Source: Cherax quadricarinatus (Eukaryota > Arthropoda > Malacostraca > Decapoda > Parastacidae). From it: 64,000 nt of DNA. Position numbers and translations under genes: made by a program. The DNA lies in contig NC_091340.1 of NCBI RefSeq assembly GCF_038502225.1, positions 29,195,294-29,259,293 of the forward strand. Reading direction: 5' to 3'. This document shows positions 1-10,451 of the stretch, one piece after another; position 1 is the stretch's first letter; every line of letters begins with the position of its first letter. Below the pieces are notes generated by a model. That model did no database searches and had not been told where the DNA came from. It saw only the letters and a program-made list of their open reading frames with translations.

Positions 1-598
1 TTCTCAGCTGGTGCTCTTCTCAGCTGGTGTTCTTCTCAGTTGGGGCTCCTCTCAGCTGGTGCTCTTTTCAGCTGGGGCTCTTCTCAGCTGGTGCTCTTCT
101 CAGCTGGGGCTCCTCTCAGCTGGGGCTCTTTTCAGCTGGTGCTCTTCTCAGCTGGGGCTCCTCTCAGCTGGGGCTCTTCTCAGCTGGGGCTCCTCTCAGC
201 TGGGGCTCTTTTCAGCTGGTGCTCTTCTCAGCTGGTGCTCTTTTCAGCTGGGGCTCCTCTCAGCTGGGGCTCTTTTCAGCTGGTGCTCTTCTCAGCTGGG
301 GCTCCTCTCAGCTGGGGCTCTTCTCAGCTGGGGCTCCTCTCAGCTGGGGCTCTTTTCAGCTGGTGTTCTTCTCAGCTGGGGCTCCTCTCAGCTGGGGCTC
401 TTCTCAGCTGGGGCTCCTCTCAGCTGGTGCTCTTCTCAGCTCGTGTTCTTCTCAGCTGGGGCTCCTCTCAGCTGGGGCTCTTTTCAGCTGGTGCTCTTCT
501 CAGCTAGGGCTCCTCTCAGCTGGGGCTCTTCTCAGCTGGGGCTCCTCTCAGCTGGTGCTCTTCTCAGCTCGTGTTCTTCTCAGCTGTTCTCAGCTGGA
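1..598. repeat. 16-bp minisatellite (CAGCTG-rich)
   Basis: The stretch is about 37 tandem copies of a 16-bp unit, TTCTCAGCTGGKGCTC, with few variants (T/C at the first bases, T/G at position 12). Because 16 is not a multiple of 3 and no stop arises in any register, all three plus frames are open; the resulting Ser/Leu-rich peptides are not evidence of a gene. Every unit carries a CAGCTG hexamer. The array runs off the left edge of the window, and about 50 bp of spacer (599-648) separates it from the next array. Confidence 0.95.
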
Positions 599-648
599 TT
601 AACAAAATCAACCTGTCATTGTTTCCCTACACCTCTTGTAATATCCGT

Positions 649-3600
649 CATCACTTGTGTTTGTTCTTCAGTTCTTCACTTGTGTCTGTTCTTCAGTTCT
701 TCTTTTGTGTTTGTTCTTTAGTTCTTCACTTGTGTCTGTTCTTCAGTTCTTCTTTTGTGTTTGTTCTTCAGTTCTTCACTTGTGTCTGTTCTTCAGTTCT
801 TCAATGATGTCTGTTCTTCAGTTCTTCACTTGTGTCCGTTCTTCAGTTCTTCAATGGTGTCTGTTCTTCAGATCTTCACTTGTGTCTGTTCTTCAGATCT
901 TCACTTGTGTCTGTTCTTCAGTTCTTCACTTGTGTCTATTCTTCAGATCTTCACTTGTGTCAGTTCTTCAGTTCTTCACTTGTGTTTGTTCTTCAGTTCT
1001 TCACTTGTGTCTGTTCTTCAGTTCTTCACTTGTGTTTGTTCTTCAGTTCTTCACTTGTGTCTCTTCTTCAGATCTTCACTTGTATTTGTTCTTCAGTACT
1101 TCACTTGTGTTTGTTCTTCAGCTCTTCACTTGTGTCTGTTCTTCAGTTCTTCACTTGTGTCTGTTCTTCAGATCATCACTTGTGTCTGTTCTTCAGTTCT
1201 TCACTTGAGTCTGATCTTCAGTTCTTCACTTGTGTTTGTTCTTCAGTTCTTCACTTGTGTCTGTTCTTCAGTTCTTCACTTGTGTCTGTTCTTCAGTTCT
1301 TCACTTGTGTCTGTTCTTCAGTTCTTCACTTGTGTCTGTTCTTCAGATCTTCACTTGTGTTTGTTCTTCAGTTCTTCACTTGTGTCTGTTCTTCAGATTT
1401 TCACTTGTGTCTGTTCTTCAGTTCTTCACTTGTGTCTGTTCTTCAGTTCTTCACTTGTGTCTGTTCTTCAGTTCTTCACTTGTGTTTGTTCTTCAGTTCT
1501 TCACTTGTGTCTGTTCTTCAGTTCTTCACTTGTGTCTGTTCTTCAGTTCTTCACTTGTGTTTGTTCTTCAGTTCTTCACTTGTGTCTGTTCTTCAGATCT
1601 TCACTTGTATTTGTTCTTCAGTTCTTCACTTGTGTTTGTTCTTCAGATCTCCACTTGTGTTTGTTCTTCAGTTCTTCACTTGTGTCTGTTCTTCAGATCT
1701 TCACTTGTGTTTGTTCTTCAGTTCTTCACTTGTGTCTGTTCTTCAGATCTTCACTTGTGTTTGTTCTTCAGTTCTTCACTTGTGTCTGTTCTTCAGATCT
1801 TCACTTGTGTCTGTTCTTCAGTTCTTCACTTGTGTCTGTTCTTCAGTTCTTCACTTGTGTCTGTTCTTCAGTTCTTCACTTGTGTTTGCTCTTCAGTTCT
1901 TCACTTGTGTCTGTTCATCAGTTCTTCACTTGTGTCTGTTCTTCAGTTCTTCACTTGTGTTTGTTCTTCAGATCTTCACTTGTGTCTGTTCTTCAGATCT
2001 TCACTTGTTCCTGTTCTTCAGTTCTTCACTTGTGTCTGTTCTTCAGTTCTTCACTTGTGTCTGTTCTTCAGTTCTTCACTTGTGTCTGTTCTTCAGTTCT
2101 TCACTTGTGTCTGTTCTTCAGTTCTTCACTTGTGTCTGTTCTTCAGCTCTTCACTTGTGTCTGTTCTTCAGTTCTTCACTTGTGTTTGTTCTTCAGTTCT
2201 TCACTTGTGTCTGTTCTTCAGTTCTTCACTTGTGTCTGTTCTTCAGTTCTTCACTTGTGTCTGTTCTTCAGTTCTTCACTTGTGTCTGTTCTTCAGATCT
2301 TCACTTGTGTTTGTTCTTCAGTTCTTCACTTGTGTCTGTTCTTCAGATCTTCACTTGTGTCTGTTTTTCATTTCTTCACTTCTGTTTGTTCTTCAGTTCT
2401 TCACTTGTATCTGTTCTTCAGTTCTTCACTTGTATCTGTTCTTCAGTTCTTCTCTTGTGTCTGTTCTTCAGCTCTTCACTTGTATCTGTTCTTGAGTTCT
2501 TCACTTGTGTCTGTTCTTCAGCTCTTCACTTGTGTCTGTTCTTCAGTTCTTCACTCGTGTCTGTTCTTCAGTTCTTCACTCGAGTCTGTTCTTCAGTTCT
2601 TCACTTGTGTCTGTTCTTCAGCTCTTCACTTGTGTCTGTTCTTCAGCTCTTCACTTGTGTCTGTTCTTCAGTTCTTCACTCGTGTCTGTTCTTCAGTTCT
2701 TCACTTGTGTCTGTTCTTCAGTTCTTCACTTGTGTCTGTTCTTCAGCTCTTCACTTGTGTCTGTTCTTCAGTTCTTCACTCGTGTCTGTTCTTCAGTTCT
2801 TCACTTGTGTCTGTTCTTCAGTTCTTCACTTGTGTCTGTTCTTCAGCTCTTCACTTGTGTCTGTTCTTCAGCTCTTCACTTGTGTCTGTTCTTCAGCTCT
2901 TCACTTGTGTCTGTTCTTCAGCTCTTCACTTGTGTCTGTTCTTCAGTTCTTCACTCGTGTCTGTTCTTCAGTTCTTCACTTGTGTCTGTTCTTCAGTTCT
3001 TCACTTGTGTCTGTTCTTCAGCTCTTCACTTGTGTCTGTTCTTCAGCTCTTCACTTGTGTCTGTTCTTCAGCTCTTCACTTGTGTCTGTTCTTCAGTTCT
3101 TCACTCGTGTCTGTTCTTCAGTTCTTCACTTGTGTCTGTTCTTCAGTTCTTCACTTGTGTCTGTTCTTCAGTTCTTAACTTGTGTCTGTTCTTCAGCTCT
3201 TCACTTCTGTCTGTTCTTCAGCTCTTCACTTGTGTCTGTTCTTCAGCTCTTCACTTGTGTCTGTTCTTCAGCTCTTCACTTGTGTCTGTTCTTCAGCTCT
3301 TCACTTGTGTCTGTTCTTCAGCTCTTCACTTGTGTCTGTTCTTCAGCTCTTCACTTGTGTCTGTTCTTCAGTTCTTCACTCGTGTCTGTTCTTCAGTTCT
3401 TCACTTGTGTCTGTTCATCAGTTCTTCACTTGTGTCTGTTCTTCAGTTCTTCACTCGTGTCTGTTCTTCAGTTCTTCACTTGTGTCTGTTCTTCAGTTCT
3501 TCACTTGTGTCTGTTCTTCAGTTCTTCACTTGTGTCTGTTCTTCAGTTCTTCACTTGTGTCTGTTCTTCAGTTCTTCACTCGTGTCTGTTCTTCAGTTCT

Positions 3601-5600
3601 TCACTTGTGTCTGTTCTTCAGTTCTTCACTTGTGTCTGTTCTTCAGCTCTTCACTTGTGTCTGTTCTTCAGTTCTTCACTCGTGTCTGTTCTTCAGTTCT
3701 TCACTTGTGTCTTTTCTTCAGTTCTTCACTTGTGTCTGTTCTTCAGTTCTTCACTTGTGTCTGTTCTTCAGCTCTTCACTTGTGTCTGTTCTTCAGTTCT
3801 TCACTTGTGTCTGTTCTTCAGCTCTTCACTTGTGTCTGTTCTTCAGTTCTTCACTTGTGTCTGTTCTTCAGCTCTTCACTTGTGTCTGTTCTTCAGTTCT
3901 TCACTTGTGTCTGTTCTTCAGTTCTTCACTTGTGTCTGTTCTTCAGTTCTTCACTCGTGTCTGTTCTTCAGTTCTTCACTCGTGTCTGTTCTTCAGTTCT
4001 TCACTTGTGTCTGTTCTTCAGATCTTCACTTGTGTCTGTTCTTCAGATCTTCACTTGTGTCTGTTGTTCAGTTCTTCACTTGTGTCTGTTCTTCAGCTCT
4101 TCACTCGTGTCTGTTCTTCAGTTCTTCACTCGTGTCTGTTCTTCAGTTCTTCACTTGTGTCTGTTCTTCAGTTCTTCACTTGTGTCTGTTCTTCAGTTCT
4201 TCACTCGTGTCTGTTCTTCAGTTCTTCACTCGTGTCTGTTCTTCAGTTCTTCACTTGTGTCTGTTCTTCAGTTCTTCACTTGTGTCTGTTCTTCAGTTCT
4301 TCACTTGTGTCTGTTCTTCAGTTCTTCACTCGTGTCTGTTCTTCAGTTCTTCACTTGTGTCTGTTCTTCAGTTCTTCACTTGTGTCTGTTCTTCAGCTCT
4401 TCACTTGTGTCTGTTCTTCAGTTCTTCACTCGTGTCTGTTCTTCAGTTCTTCACTTGTGTCTGTTCTTCAGTTCTTCACTTGTGTCTGTTCTTCAGTTCT
4501 TCACTTGTGTCTGTTCTTCAGCTCTTCACTTGTGTCTGTTCTTCAGTTCTTCACTTGTGTCTGTTCTTCAGCTCTTCACTTGTGTCTGTTCTTCAGTTCT
4601 TCACTTGTGTCTGTTCTTCAGCTCTTCACTTGTGTCTGTTCTTCAGTTCTTCACTTGTGTCTGTTCTTCAGTTCTTCACTTGTGTCTGTTTTTCAGTTCT
4701 TCACTCGTGTCTGTTCTTCAGTTCTTCACTCGTGTCTGTTCTTCAGTTCTTCACTTGTGTCTGTTCTTCAGATCTTCACTTGTGTCTGTTCTTCAGATCT
4801 TCACTTGTGTCTGTTCTTCAGTTCTTCACTTGTGTCTGTTCTTCAGCTCTTCACTCGTGTCTGTTCTTCAGTTCTTCACTCGTGTCTGTTCTTCAGTTCT
4901 TCACTTATGTTTGTTCTTCAGTTCTTCACTCGTGTCTGTTCTTCAGTTCTTCACTTGTGTTTGTTCTTCAGTTCTTCACTTGTGTCTGTTCTTCAGTTCT
5001 TCACTTGTGTCTGTTCTTCAGTTCTTCACTTGTGTCTGTTCTTCAGCTCTTCACTTGTGTCTGTTCTTCAGTTCTTCACTTGTGTCTGCTCTTCAGTTCT
5101 TCACTCGTGTCTGTTCTTCAGTTCTTCACTTGTGTCTGTTCTTCAGTTCTTCACTTGTATCTGTTCTTCAGCTCTTCTCTTGTGTCTGTTCTTCAGTTCT
5201 TCACTCGTGTCTGTTCTTCAGTTCTTCACTTGTGTCTGTTCTTCAGTTCTTCACTTGTATCTGTTCTTCAGTTCTTCTCTTGTGTCTGTTCTTCAGCTCT
5301 TCACTTGTGTCTGTTCTTCAGTTCTTCACTCGTGTCTGTTCTTCAGTTCTTCACTTGTGTCTATTCTTCAGCTCTTCACTCGTGTCTGTTCTTCAGTTCT
5401 TCACTCGTGTCTGTTCTTCAGTTCTTCACTCGTGTCTGTTCTTCAGCTCTTCACTTGTGTCTGTTCTTCAGTTCTTCACTCGTGTCTGTTCTTCAGTTCT
5501 TCACTTGTGTCTGTTCTTCAGTTCTTCACTTGTATCTGTTCTTCAGTTCTTCTCTTGTGTCTGTTCTTCAGCTCTTCACTCGTGTCTGTTCTTCAGTTCT
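649..5600. repeat. 25-bp satellite array, left block
   Basis: Roughly 198 tandem copies of a 25-bp unit beginning TGTTCTTCAGTTC and ending TTCACTTGTGTC. Variable positions are mainly CAG(T/A/C)TC, ACT(T/C)G and GTGT(C/T). Up to about 2,400 the A and TTTG variants dominate; beyond about 2,450 the GCTC and ACTCG variants dominate, so there are two sub-blocks. The unit has no stop in any plus frame and 25 is not divisible by 3. The plus strand is therefore open for up to 1,622 codons in one frame, with similar frames overlapping. I treat these as artefacts of repeat composition. Confidence 0.96.
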
Positions 5601-6025
5601 TGTGGCATGCAAAGAGTACGTAACCTTTATTCGGCGCATGGACACACCCTCATTTACAGGCTATCTCCCCCAACCAGCGAACCAGGTTGCTAAGAGTTGA
5701 TGATGGGGCCCCATCGTTCAACTAGTGACCAGGTTCTATCCAATAAGAAGGTGGGATTGGCAATCGCAGAGGTTATGTGGATACCGCTCTCCTGTCTGCC
5801 CTTGTCATTCCCATTCTAGAGCTGGTTGAAGCACGGTCTGCTATCTTGTGGCTTCTATTTCTGCCTTGCTTACCGTGGAGTGCACTATATTTATCACTGT
5901 ACATAGTGTACATATTGCTGTTCTAAATTGGTGAAGGATAATATAAGTCTAAACTTTTTCTACTGTGTTTATTTGCTCCCATTACACCTGGGATAACAGG
6001 CCATTTGAAATCCTAGGTTGTAATA
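5601..6025. mobile_element. Candidate solo LTR inserted in the 25-bp satellite
   Basis: A 425-bp non-repetitive segment starts TGTGGCATGC and ends GTTGTAATA. It is flanked on both sides by GTTCT (5596-5600 and 6026-6030). The uninterrupted satellite would have GTTCT once at this point, so the second copy is a 5-bp target-site duplication, the length typical of BEL/Pao and Gypsy integrases. The 3' end TTGTAATA looks like a mutated TTGTAACA, the end seen in the second solo LTR of this window. No coding region is present. Family (BEL/Pao-like) is inference. Confidence 0.65.
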
Positions 6026-6844
6026 GTTCTTCACTCGTGTCTGTTCTTCAGTTCTTCACTCGTGTCTGTTCTTCAGCTCTTCACTCGTGTCTGTTCTTCA
6101 GTTCTTCACTCGTGTCTGTTCTTCAGTTCTTCACTCGTGTCTGTTCTTCAGTTCTTCACTTGTGTCTGTTCTTCAGTTCTTCACTTGTGTCTGTTCTTCA
6201 GCTCTTCACTTGTGTCTGTTCTTCAGTTCTTCACTTGTGTCTGTTCTTCAGTTCTTCACTTGTGTCTGTTCTTCAGCTCTTCACTTGTGTCAGTTCTTCA
6301 GCTCTTCACTCGTGTCTGTTCTTCAGTTCTTCACTCGTGTCTGTTCTTCAGTTCTTCACTTGTGTCTGTTCTTCAGTTCTTCACTTGTGTCTGTTCTTCA
6401 GCTCTTCACTTGTGTCTGTTCTTCAGTTCTTCACTTGTGTCTGTTCTTCAGTTCTTCACTTGTGTCTGTTCTTCAGCTCTTCACTTGTGTCTGTTCTTCA
6501 GTTCTTCACTTGTGTTTGTTCTTCAGTTCTTCACTTGTGTCTGTTCTTCAGCTCTTCACTTGTGTCTGTTCTTCAGTTCTTCACTTGTGTCTGTTCTTCA
6601 GTTCTTCACTTGTGTCTGTTCTTCAGTTCTTCACTTGTGTCTGTTCTTCAGTTCTTCACTTGTGTCTGTTCTTCAGTTCTTCACTTGTGTCTGTTCTTCA
6701 GTTCTTCACTTGTGTCTGTTCTTCAGTTCTTCACTTGTGTCTGTTCTTCAGTTCTTCACTTGTGTCTGTTCTTCAGCTCTTCACTTGTGTCTGTTCTTCA
6801 GCTCTTCACTTGTGTCTGTTCTTCAGTTCTTCACTCGTGTCTGT
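6026..6844. repeat. 25-bp satellite array, right block
   Basis: Continuation of the 25-bp satellite after the LTR insertion, about 33 units of the late (ACTCG/GCTC) subtype. It ends abruptly at GTGTCTGTGTCAGG. All plus frames are again open without coding meaning. The phase resumes exactly at the duplicated GTTCT, so the two blocks were one array before the insertion. Confidence 0.95.
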
Positions 6845-7023
6845 GTCAGGTCCAACATTAACAAGTTTACGGAGTTATCCTTTATATCTATTTTAAATTC
6901 ATTGTAATTTTAATGTTAAGCTTACAGGGGTTAAAATGCCTTTTTGGAAACGATGTGGTCAGGTACGGTAGCTTCAATTTAATGGAACAAATTCCTTCAC
7001 CGGCATGAAGGCACTCCACTTGC
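6845..7023. other. Anonymous spacer
   Basis: About 180 bp of AT-rich unique-looking sequence between the satellite and a SINE. I see no gene, motif or repeat in it. Confidence 0.6.
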
Positions 7024-7378
7024 ATGATAATAATAATAATAATTAATAACAATAATAATAATAATAATTATAATAATAATATATCTTTATTTATTACCAG
7101 TACATGTACAAAGTATACAGACCATAGCTGACATCTATGACATACTATTATATAGAAAGTCGCTTGTTATGGTGAGCATTTCCCGCAAATTAGGTCAGTT
7201 TTGTTCCAGGATGCGACCCACACCAGTCCACTAACACCCAGGTACCCATTTTACTGATGGGTGATCATAGACAACCGGTGTAAGAAAACACGTTAGATGT
7301 TTCCACCCTTTCGCCGGGAATCGAACCCGGAACCTTACCGTGTGAAGCGAGAGCTTTTGCCACCAGGCCAAGGGGCAT
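7024..7378 (-). mobile_element. tRNA-derived SINE
   Basis: Read on the minus strand the element opens with a tRNA-like head at 7378-7310: an A-box-like TGGCCTGGTGG, and a B-box GGTTCGATTCC close to the consensus GGTTCGANNCC. A tRNA-unrelated body follows, and the element ends in an ATT/TAA microsatellite (7024-7082). A second, shorter copy of the same body lies at 51196-51420; both contain GATGCGACCCACACCAGTC followed by the block containing ACACCCAGGTAC. Pol III transcription from the internal promoter is expected for the family; no activity can be judged here. Confidence 0.8.
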
Positions 7379-7504
7379 GATTCAAGTTACGTTGTTCAGG
7401 ACTGAGTAAACGTTGGAATACCTCTTTCTCAAAGATATCTGGTAATGAGTGAGGTCAGTGTTATCAGTCTATTGTTTGTTGTGGTTTTATCACTGCCAAC
7501 TGTG

Positions 7505-7672
7505 ACTCCAGGTTGAGGGACTGATTACCTCAACTCCTATTCATCTTCCACCTTTCTCTGCATTAGACTGAAGAAACCATTGGCTAGCAAAACATTTCCA
7601 GAATAAAGATACCTAAATGTTGCACAAGGGTCTCGTTTATCAACTAGTCGGTTTTCAAAATCACATATCCAA
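7505..7672 (+). mobile_element. Decayed Penelope-like terminal-repeat fragment
   Basis: The segment carries the diagnostic order seen in the other PLE fragments of the window: GAGGGACTGATTACCTCA, then GACTGAAGAAACC, then AAAACATTTCC, AATAAAGATACC and a TTGCACAAG-GTCTCGTTTATCAAC tail. The hammerhead-like core is degraded (AAAACA in place of GAAACG). The 125 bp to its left (7380-7504) is anonymous. Confidence 0.65.
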
Positions 7673-8045
7673 ACGTAGTTTTAAGAATGCCATAGGTTGG
7701 TCATGGCAACTGTTGCTTGATTGAGGGTGACATTGTGCCAACTTGAGTGCCACAATTCCAACAACATCTGTGTCACTAAGAACATTTCTGCTGCCATATG
7801 GCTGGTCGCCCCGACACATCCTATGACTTACTAGCGTATTACACTGCCCTGCTCACCCTGATCCCTGCATGAGCCCTAATAACCTTGTGTCATAAATAGG
7901 TCTGTGCCTTTCCCTTTATGTTTGGACGTTATTCGTTATGGTTCTCCTCCTCCTCCTCCTTGTGCTTCCCTTCCTACTTTACGCCCACTTTATCACAATT
8001 GCTTCCCTCCTTCTCTGAGGTATTCACTAAGCCTCCCAGCTTTAC
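7673..8045. other. Anonymous spacer
   Basis: No recognisable gene or repeat. A short (TCC)n run lies at about 7947-7962. Confidence 0.5.
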
Positions 8046-8502
8046 CCTGACACCAGTGTCAGCTTTCCTCTGACACCAATGTCAGCCTTCCCTAGACCAG
8101 TGTCAGCCTCAGTCTGACACTGTTGTAAGCCTTCCTCTGACACCAGTGTCAGCCTTACTCTGACACCAGTGTCAGCCTTACTCTGACACCAGTGTCAGCT
8201 TTCCTTTGATATCAATGTCAGCCTTCCCTAGACCAGTGTCAGCCTCAGTCTGACACTGTTATAAGCCTTCCTCTGACACCAGTGTCAGCTTTCTTCTGAC
8301 ACCTATGTCAGCCTTCCCTACACCAGTGTTAGCCTCAGTGACCCTATTGCAAGCCTTCCCTGACACCAGTGTCAGCCTTCCCTACACCAGTGTCAGCCTA
8401 AGTCTGTCACTATTGTAAGCCTTCCCTGACACCAGTGTCAGCCTTCCTCTAACACCAGCATCAGCCTTCCTTGACACCAGTGTCAGCCATCCTCTGACAG
8501 CA
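8046..8502. repeat. Irregular 20-23-bp minisatellite with hairpin core
   Basis: About 20 imperfect copies of CTGACACCAGTGTCAGCCTTCCT. Each unit holds the inverted repeat CTGACAC/GTGTCAG around CA, so single strands can fold into a row of small hairpins. Units vary by loss of the first bases (TAGACCAGTGTCAG) and by CACTGTTGTAAG variants. A short (GT)n follows at 8503-8527. Confidence 0.85.
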
Positions 8503-8527
8503 GTGTGTGTGTGTGTTGTGTGTGTGC

Positions 8528-8940
8528 TGACTTTCTGCTTCTATAAAAACCCTAACATCCTCTATGTTTCTTTAAGTGTACAGCAGTTCAGCTTTTCCAG
8601 CCTACAATTCGAATATTCATTAAAAACAGAGTAAAAAATCTAAATGTTAACAAGTAACTCACCTCCAGAATGAAAAAAATAGATTTCGATATTTATCTAA
8701 AACATGAAAATCGACTTACACACCTGTTGGAAAAAGTTTTGACATGCAGTCTTTAGTAAAAATTATTTCTGCTTAGTTTAAGCAGAAATATAATCTAGAT
8801 AACGCGTTAATGTTCATGAGATAACTAGTGAATATCTAATCCTGAAGATATTTAGGAGAAGCTGAGGTAATGAAGAGGTGATGTATCTGGAATTATCTCT
8901 AAATAAAGATAACATTGAAATGAAATTAAAGGTTTAGTAA
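8528..8940. other. Anonymous AT-rich spacer
   Basis: No gene, RNA or repeat recognised. Confidence 0.5.
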
Positions 8941-9185
8941 CTCACGAAATCGTAATGACACGATTGCAAACAAACCATACCCCGGGTGAGGTTAGAACCC
9001 GCTATCAGAGAGTCATATAACTCCAGACCGACGCGTTAACCACTGGTCCAGGTGGCTACAATAAGATTCATCCAGCTAGGTATATTTCTACACCATAGGA
9101 AGGTTAGCATAGGCGCAACTGTGACCACAAATGCAAGATTTATGACTCTCTGATCGCGGGTTCTAACCCCACCCGTGATATTTTT
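8941..9185 (-). mobile_element. tRNA-related SINE with tRNA-like segments at both ends
   Basis: The minus strand of 8983-9058 reads as a tRNA-like head: GTAGCCACCTGGACCAGTGG (A-box region), then GTTAACGCGTCGG and a B-box-like GGGTTCTAACC. At 9136-9178 the plus strand carries the matching 3' half (GACTCTCTGATCGCGGGTTC then TAACCCCACCCG). The two tRNA-like segments therefore face each other as inverted ends. Anticodon-arm pairing is poor and the segments sit in a repeat family (another copy at 10115-10205), so I call this a SINE and not a tRNA gene. Confidence 0.65.
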
Positions 9186-9394
9186 TTCTAAAGGTTTAGT
9201 AGACTATGAAACTAAATTAGATAAGTTATGCAAGAATAACTATGCAAGAGACAGAATAAGAACAACAGACGTAGTTTCGGACTGATACACGATCAACAGC
9301 TCTCATATCAAGTACAAGACTTGTATTGTGTAGTGGTCAGCTGATAACAAAACCCAAAGAGGGCATAAATACTTAGACTCAGTTTTTGATAAAT
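9186..9394. other. Anonymous spacer
   Basis: No feature recognised. Confidence 0.5.
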
Positions 9395-9429
9395 TAGACA
9401 CATGTGCAACTCTTGGGTATCTTTATTGA

Positions 9430-9464
9430 GGAAACGTTTCGCCACACAGTGGCTTCATCAGTCC
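9430..9464 (-). ncRNA. Hammerhead-ribozyme-like motif
   Basis: Minus strand: stem I GGA, core CTGATGA, an extra A, stem II GCCAC-TGT-GTGGC, core GAA, stem III ACGT (self-complementary), U at the cleavage position, stem I partner TCC. The match to the hammerhead core (CUGANGA...GAA) is visible. The one-base insertion after CUGAUGA and the short stem III argue for weak or dimer-dependent activity. Confidence 0.5.
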
Positions 9465-9616
9465 ATACGTAGGAGAAACTTGAAGAACTGGAGGAGAATG
9501 AGGTAATCAGTCCCTCAACCTGGAGTCGATGTGTTCAGTCCATCAATCTTGAATAGAATACGGCATATGAGCGGAGAAGCAGCTTATAAACCGTTCTTCA
9601 AGTTTCTCCTACGTAT

Positions 9617-9651
9617 GGACTGATGAAGCCACTGTGTGGCGAAACGTTTCC
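9617..9651 (+). ncRNA. Hammerhead-ribozyme-like motif
   Basis: Same architecture as the 9430-9464 copy, on the plus strand: GGA + CTGATGA + A + GCCAC/GTGGC + GAAACGTT + TCC. It sits in the right arm of the inverted pair. Confidence 0.5.
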
Positions 9652-9710
9652 TCAATAAAGATACCCAAGTGTTGCACATGTGTCTAATTTATCAACATGT
9701 CGGTTCTCTG

Positions 9711-10105
9711 AACCATTCATCTGCAAACCTGTCAGACACTGCAACTTCTTGGGATCTTAATACTTAGGAATTCTTCGCTTGCCTAATTCTTGGGCACGAC
9801 CTACTTCCACATTGAACAAATGTGACACGACCTATGACTGCTGCACCTCTCCTGCCATACGGTTTATAAGCTGCTTCTCCGCTCATATGCCGTATTCTAT
9901 TCAAGATTGATGGACTGACCACATCGACTCAAGGTTGAGGGACTGATTACCTCATTCTCCTCCTGTTCTTCAAGTTTCTCCTACGTATGGACTGATGAAG
10001 CCACTGTGTGGCGAAACGTTTCCTCAATAAAGATACCCAAGAGTTGCACATGTGTCTAATTTATCAACATGTCGGTTCTCTGAACCATTCATCTATAGAC
10101 TCAGT
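9711..10105 (+). mobile_element. Penelope-like terminal-repeat copy
   Basis: This follows directly from the inverted pair and shows the family in longer form. It begins with a stretch in which the family words GTCAGACACTGCAACTTC, TTGGGCACGACCTACTTCC and CTGCACCTCTCCTGCC occur in order. It ends in CTGATGA...GAAACGTTTCC, AATAAAGATACC and CTAATTTATCAACATGTCGG. The same words recur on the opposite strand at 10452-10830. No protein is encoded. Confidence 0.65.
9989..10023 (+). ncRNA. Hammerhead-ribozyme-like motif
   Basis: GGA + CTGATGA + A + GCCAC-TGT-GTGGC + GAAACGTT + TCC, identical in fold to the copy at 9617-9651. Confidence 0.5.
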
Positions 10106-10114
10106 TTTGAAAAT

Positions 10115-10205
10115 ACTAACCATACCACGGGTGGGGTTTGAACCCGCGATCAGAGAGTCACAAAACTCCCAGATCGTCGCGTTAGCTACTGGTATGGTTT
10201 GTTTG
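10115..10205 (-). mobile_element. tRNA-related SINE fragment
   Basis: Minus strand: AACGCGACGATCTGGGAG, GTGACTCTCTGATCGCGGG, then B-box-like GGGTTCAAACC and CCACCCGTGGTATGG. Same family as 8941-9185. It is truncated and lacks a complete tRNA cloverleaf. Confidence 0.6.
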
Positions 10206-10290
10206 CTATCTTGTACTCATCTAATTGTGGTTGCAGAGCTCGAGACTCAGCTCCTGGCCCCGCCTCTTCACTGAGTGATACTAGGTTCCC
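10206..10290 (-). mobile_element. 3'-UTR scrap of the AC-tailed CR1-like family
   Basis: The plus strand reads TGTACTCATCTAATTGTGG, then GCAGAGCTCGAGACTCAGCTC and CTGGCCCCGCCTCTTCACTG. This is the reverse complement of the 3' UTR seen in the intact copies at 53133 and 56425. Only the 3' terminal part is present and no coding sequence. Confidence 0.7.
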
Positions 10291-10451
10291 TCTCATCACG
10301 ATATCGTGAGTCTTGAAAATACTTTTCTTTAATGAATAGAAAAAGTATGAAATTATGGTAACATAATTGTACCTCAGTACATGAGCAAATTAGGATATAG
10401 TAAGAAATTAAGGAATAAATCCTCTGTCGCACTGTTCTGCCACCTTGGGTA

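Larger units (their letters stand above)
9395..9710. mobile_element. Penelope-like terminal repeats in inverted orientation
   Basis: The left arm (about 9395-9500, minus sense) and right arm (about 9590-9700, plus sense) are reverse complements: GATAAATTAGACACATGTGC ... GAGGAAACGTTTCGCC against the mirrored segment ending in CTAATTTATCAAC. Opposed terminal repeats are known from Penelope-like retroelements. The middle (9500-9590) carries CTCCAGGTTGAGGGACTGATT-type family sequence. No RT or GIY-YIG coding remains here. Each arm holds a hammerhead-like fold listed separately. Confidence 0.65.

Noticed and set aside
649..5700. Very long open frames (up to 1,622 codons) encoding Cys/Leu/Phe/Ser-rich protein
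   Set aside because: They are translations of a 25-bp satellite in all three frames; no unit has a stop, and the peptide repeats every 25 residues as three frames of one unit.
7310..7378. tRNA gene on the minus strand
   Set aside because: Good B-box, but it is continuous with a SINE body and an ATT tail and the body recurs at 51.2 kb.
8983..9058. tRNA gene on the minus strand
   Set aside because: A- and B-box-like sequence is present, but arm pairing is poor and related segments occur at 9136 and 10126 within repeat copies, so it is a SINE head.
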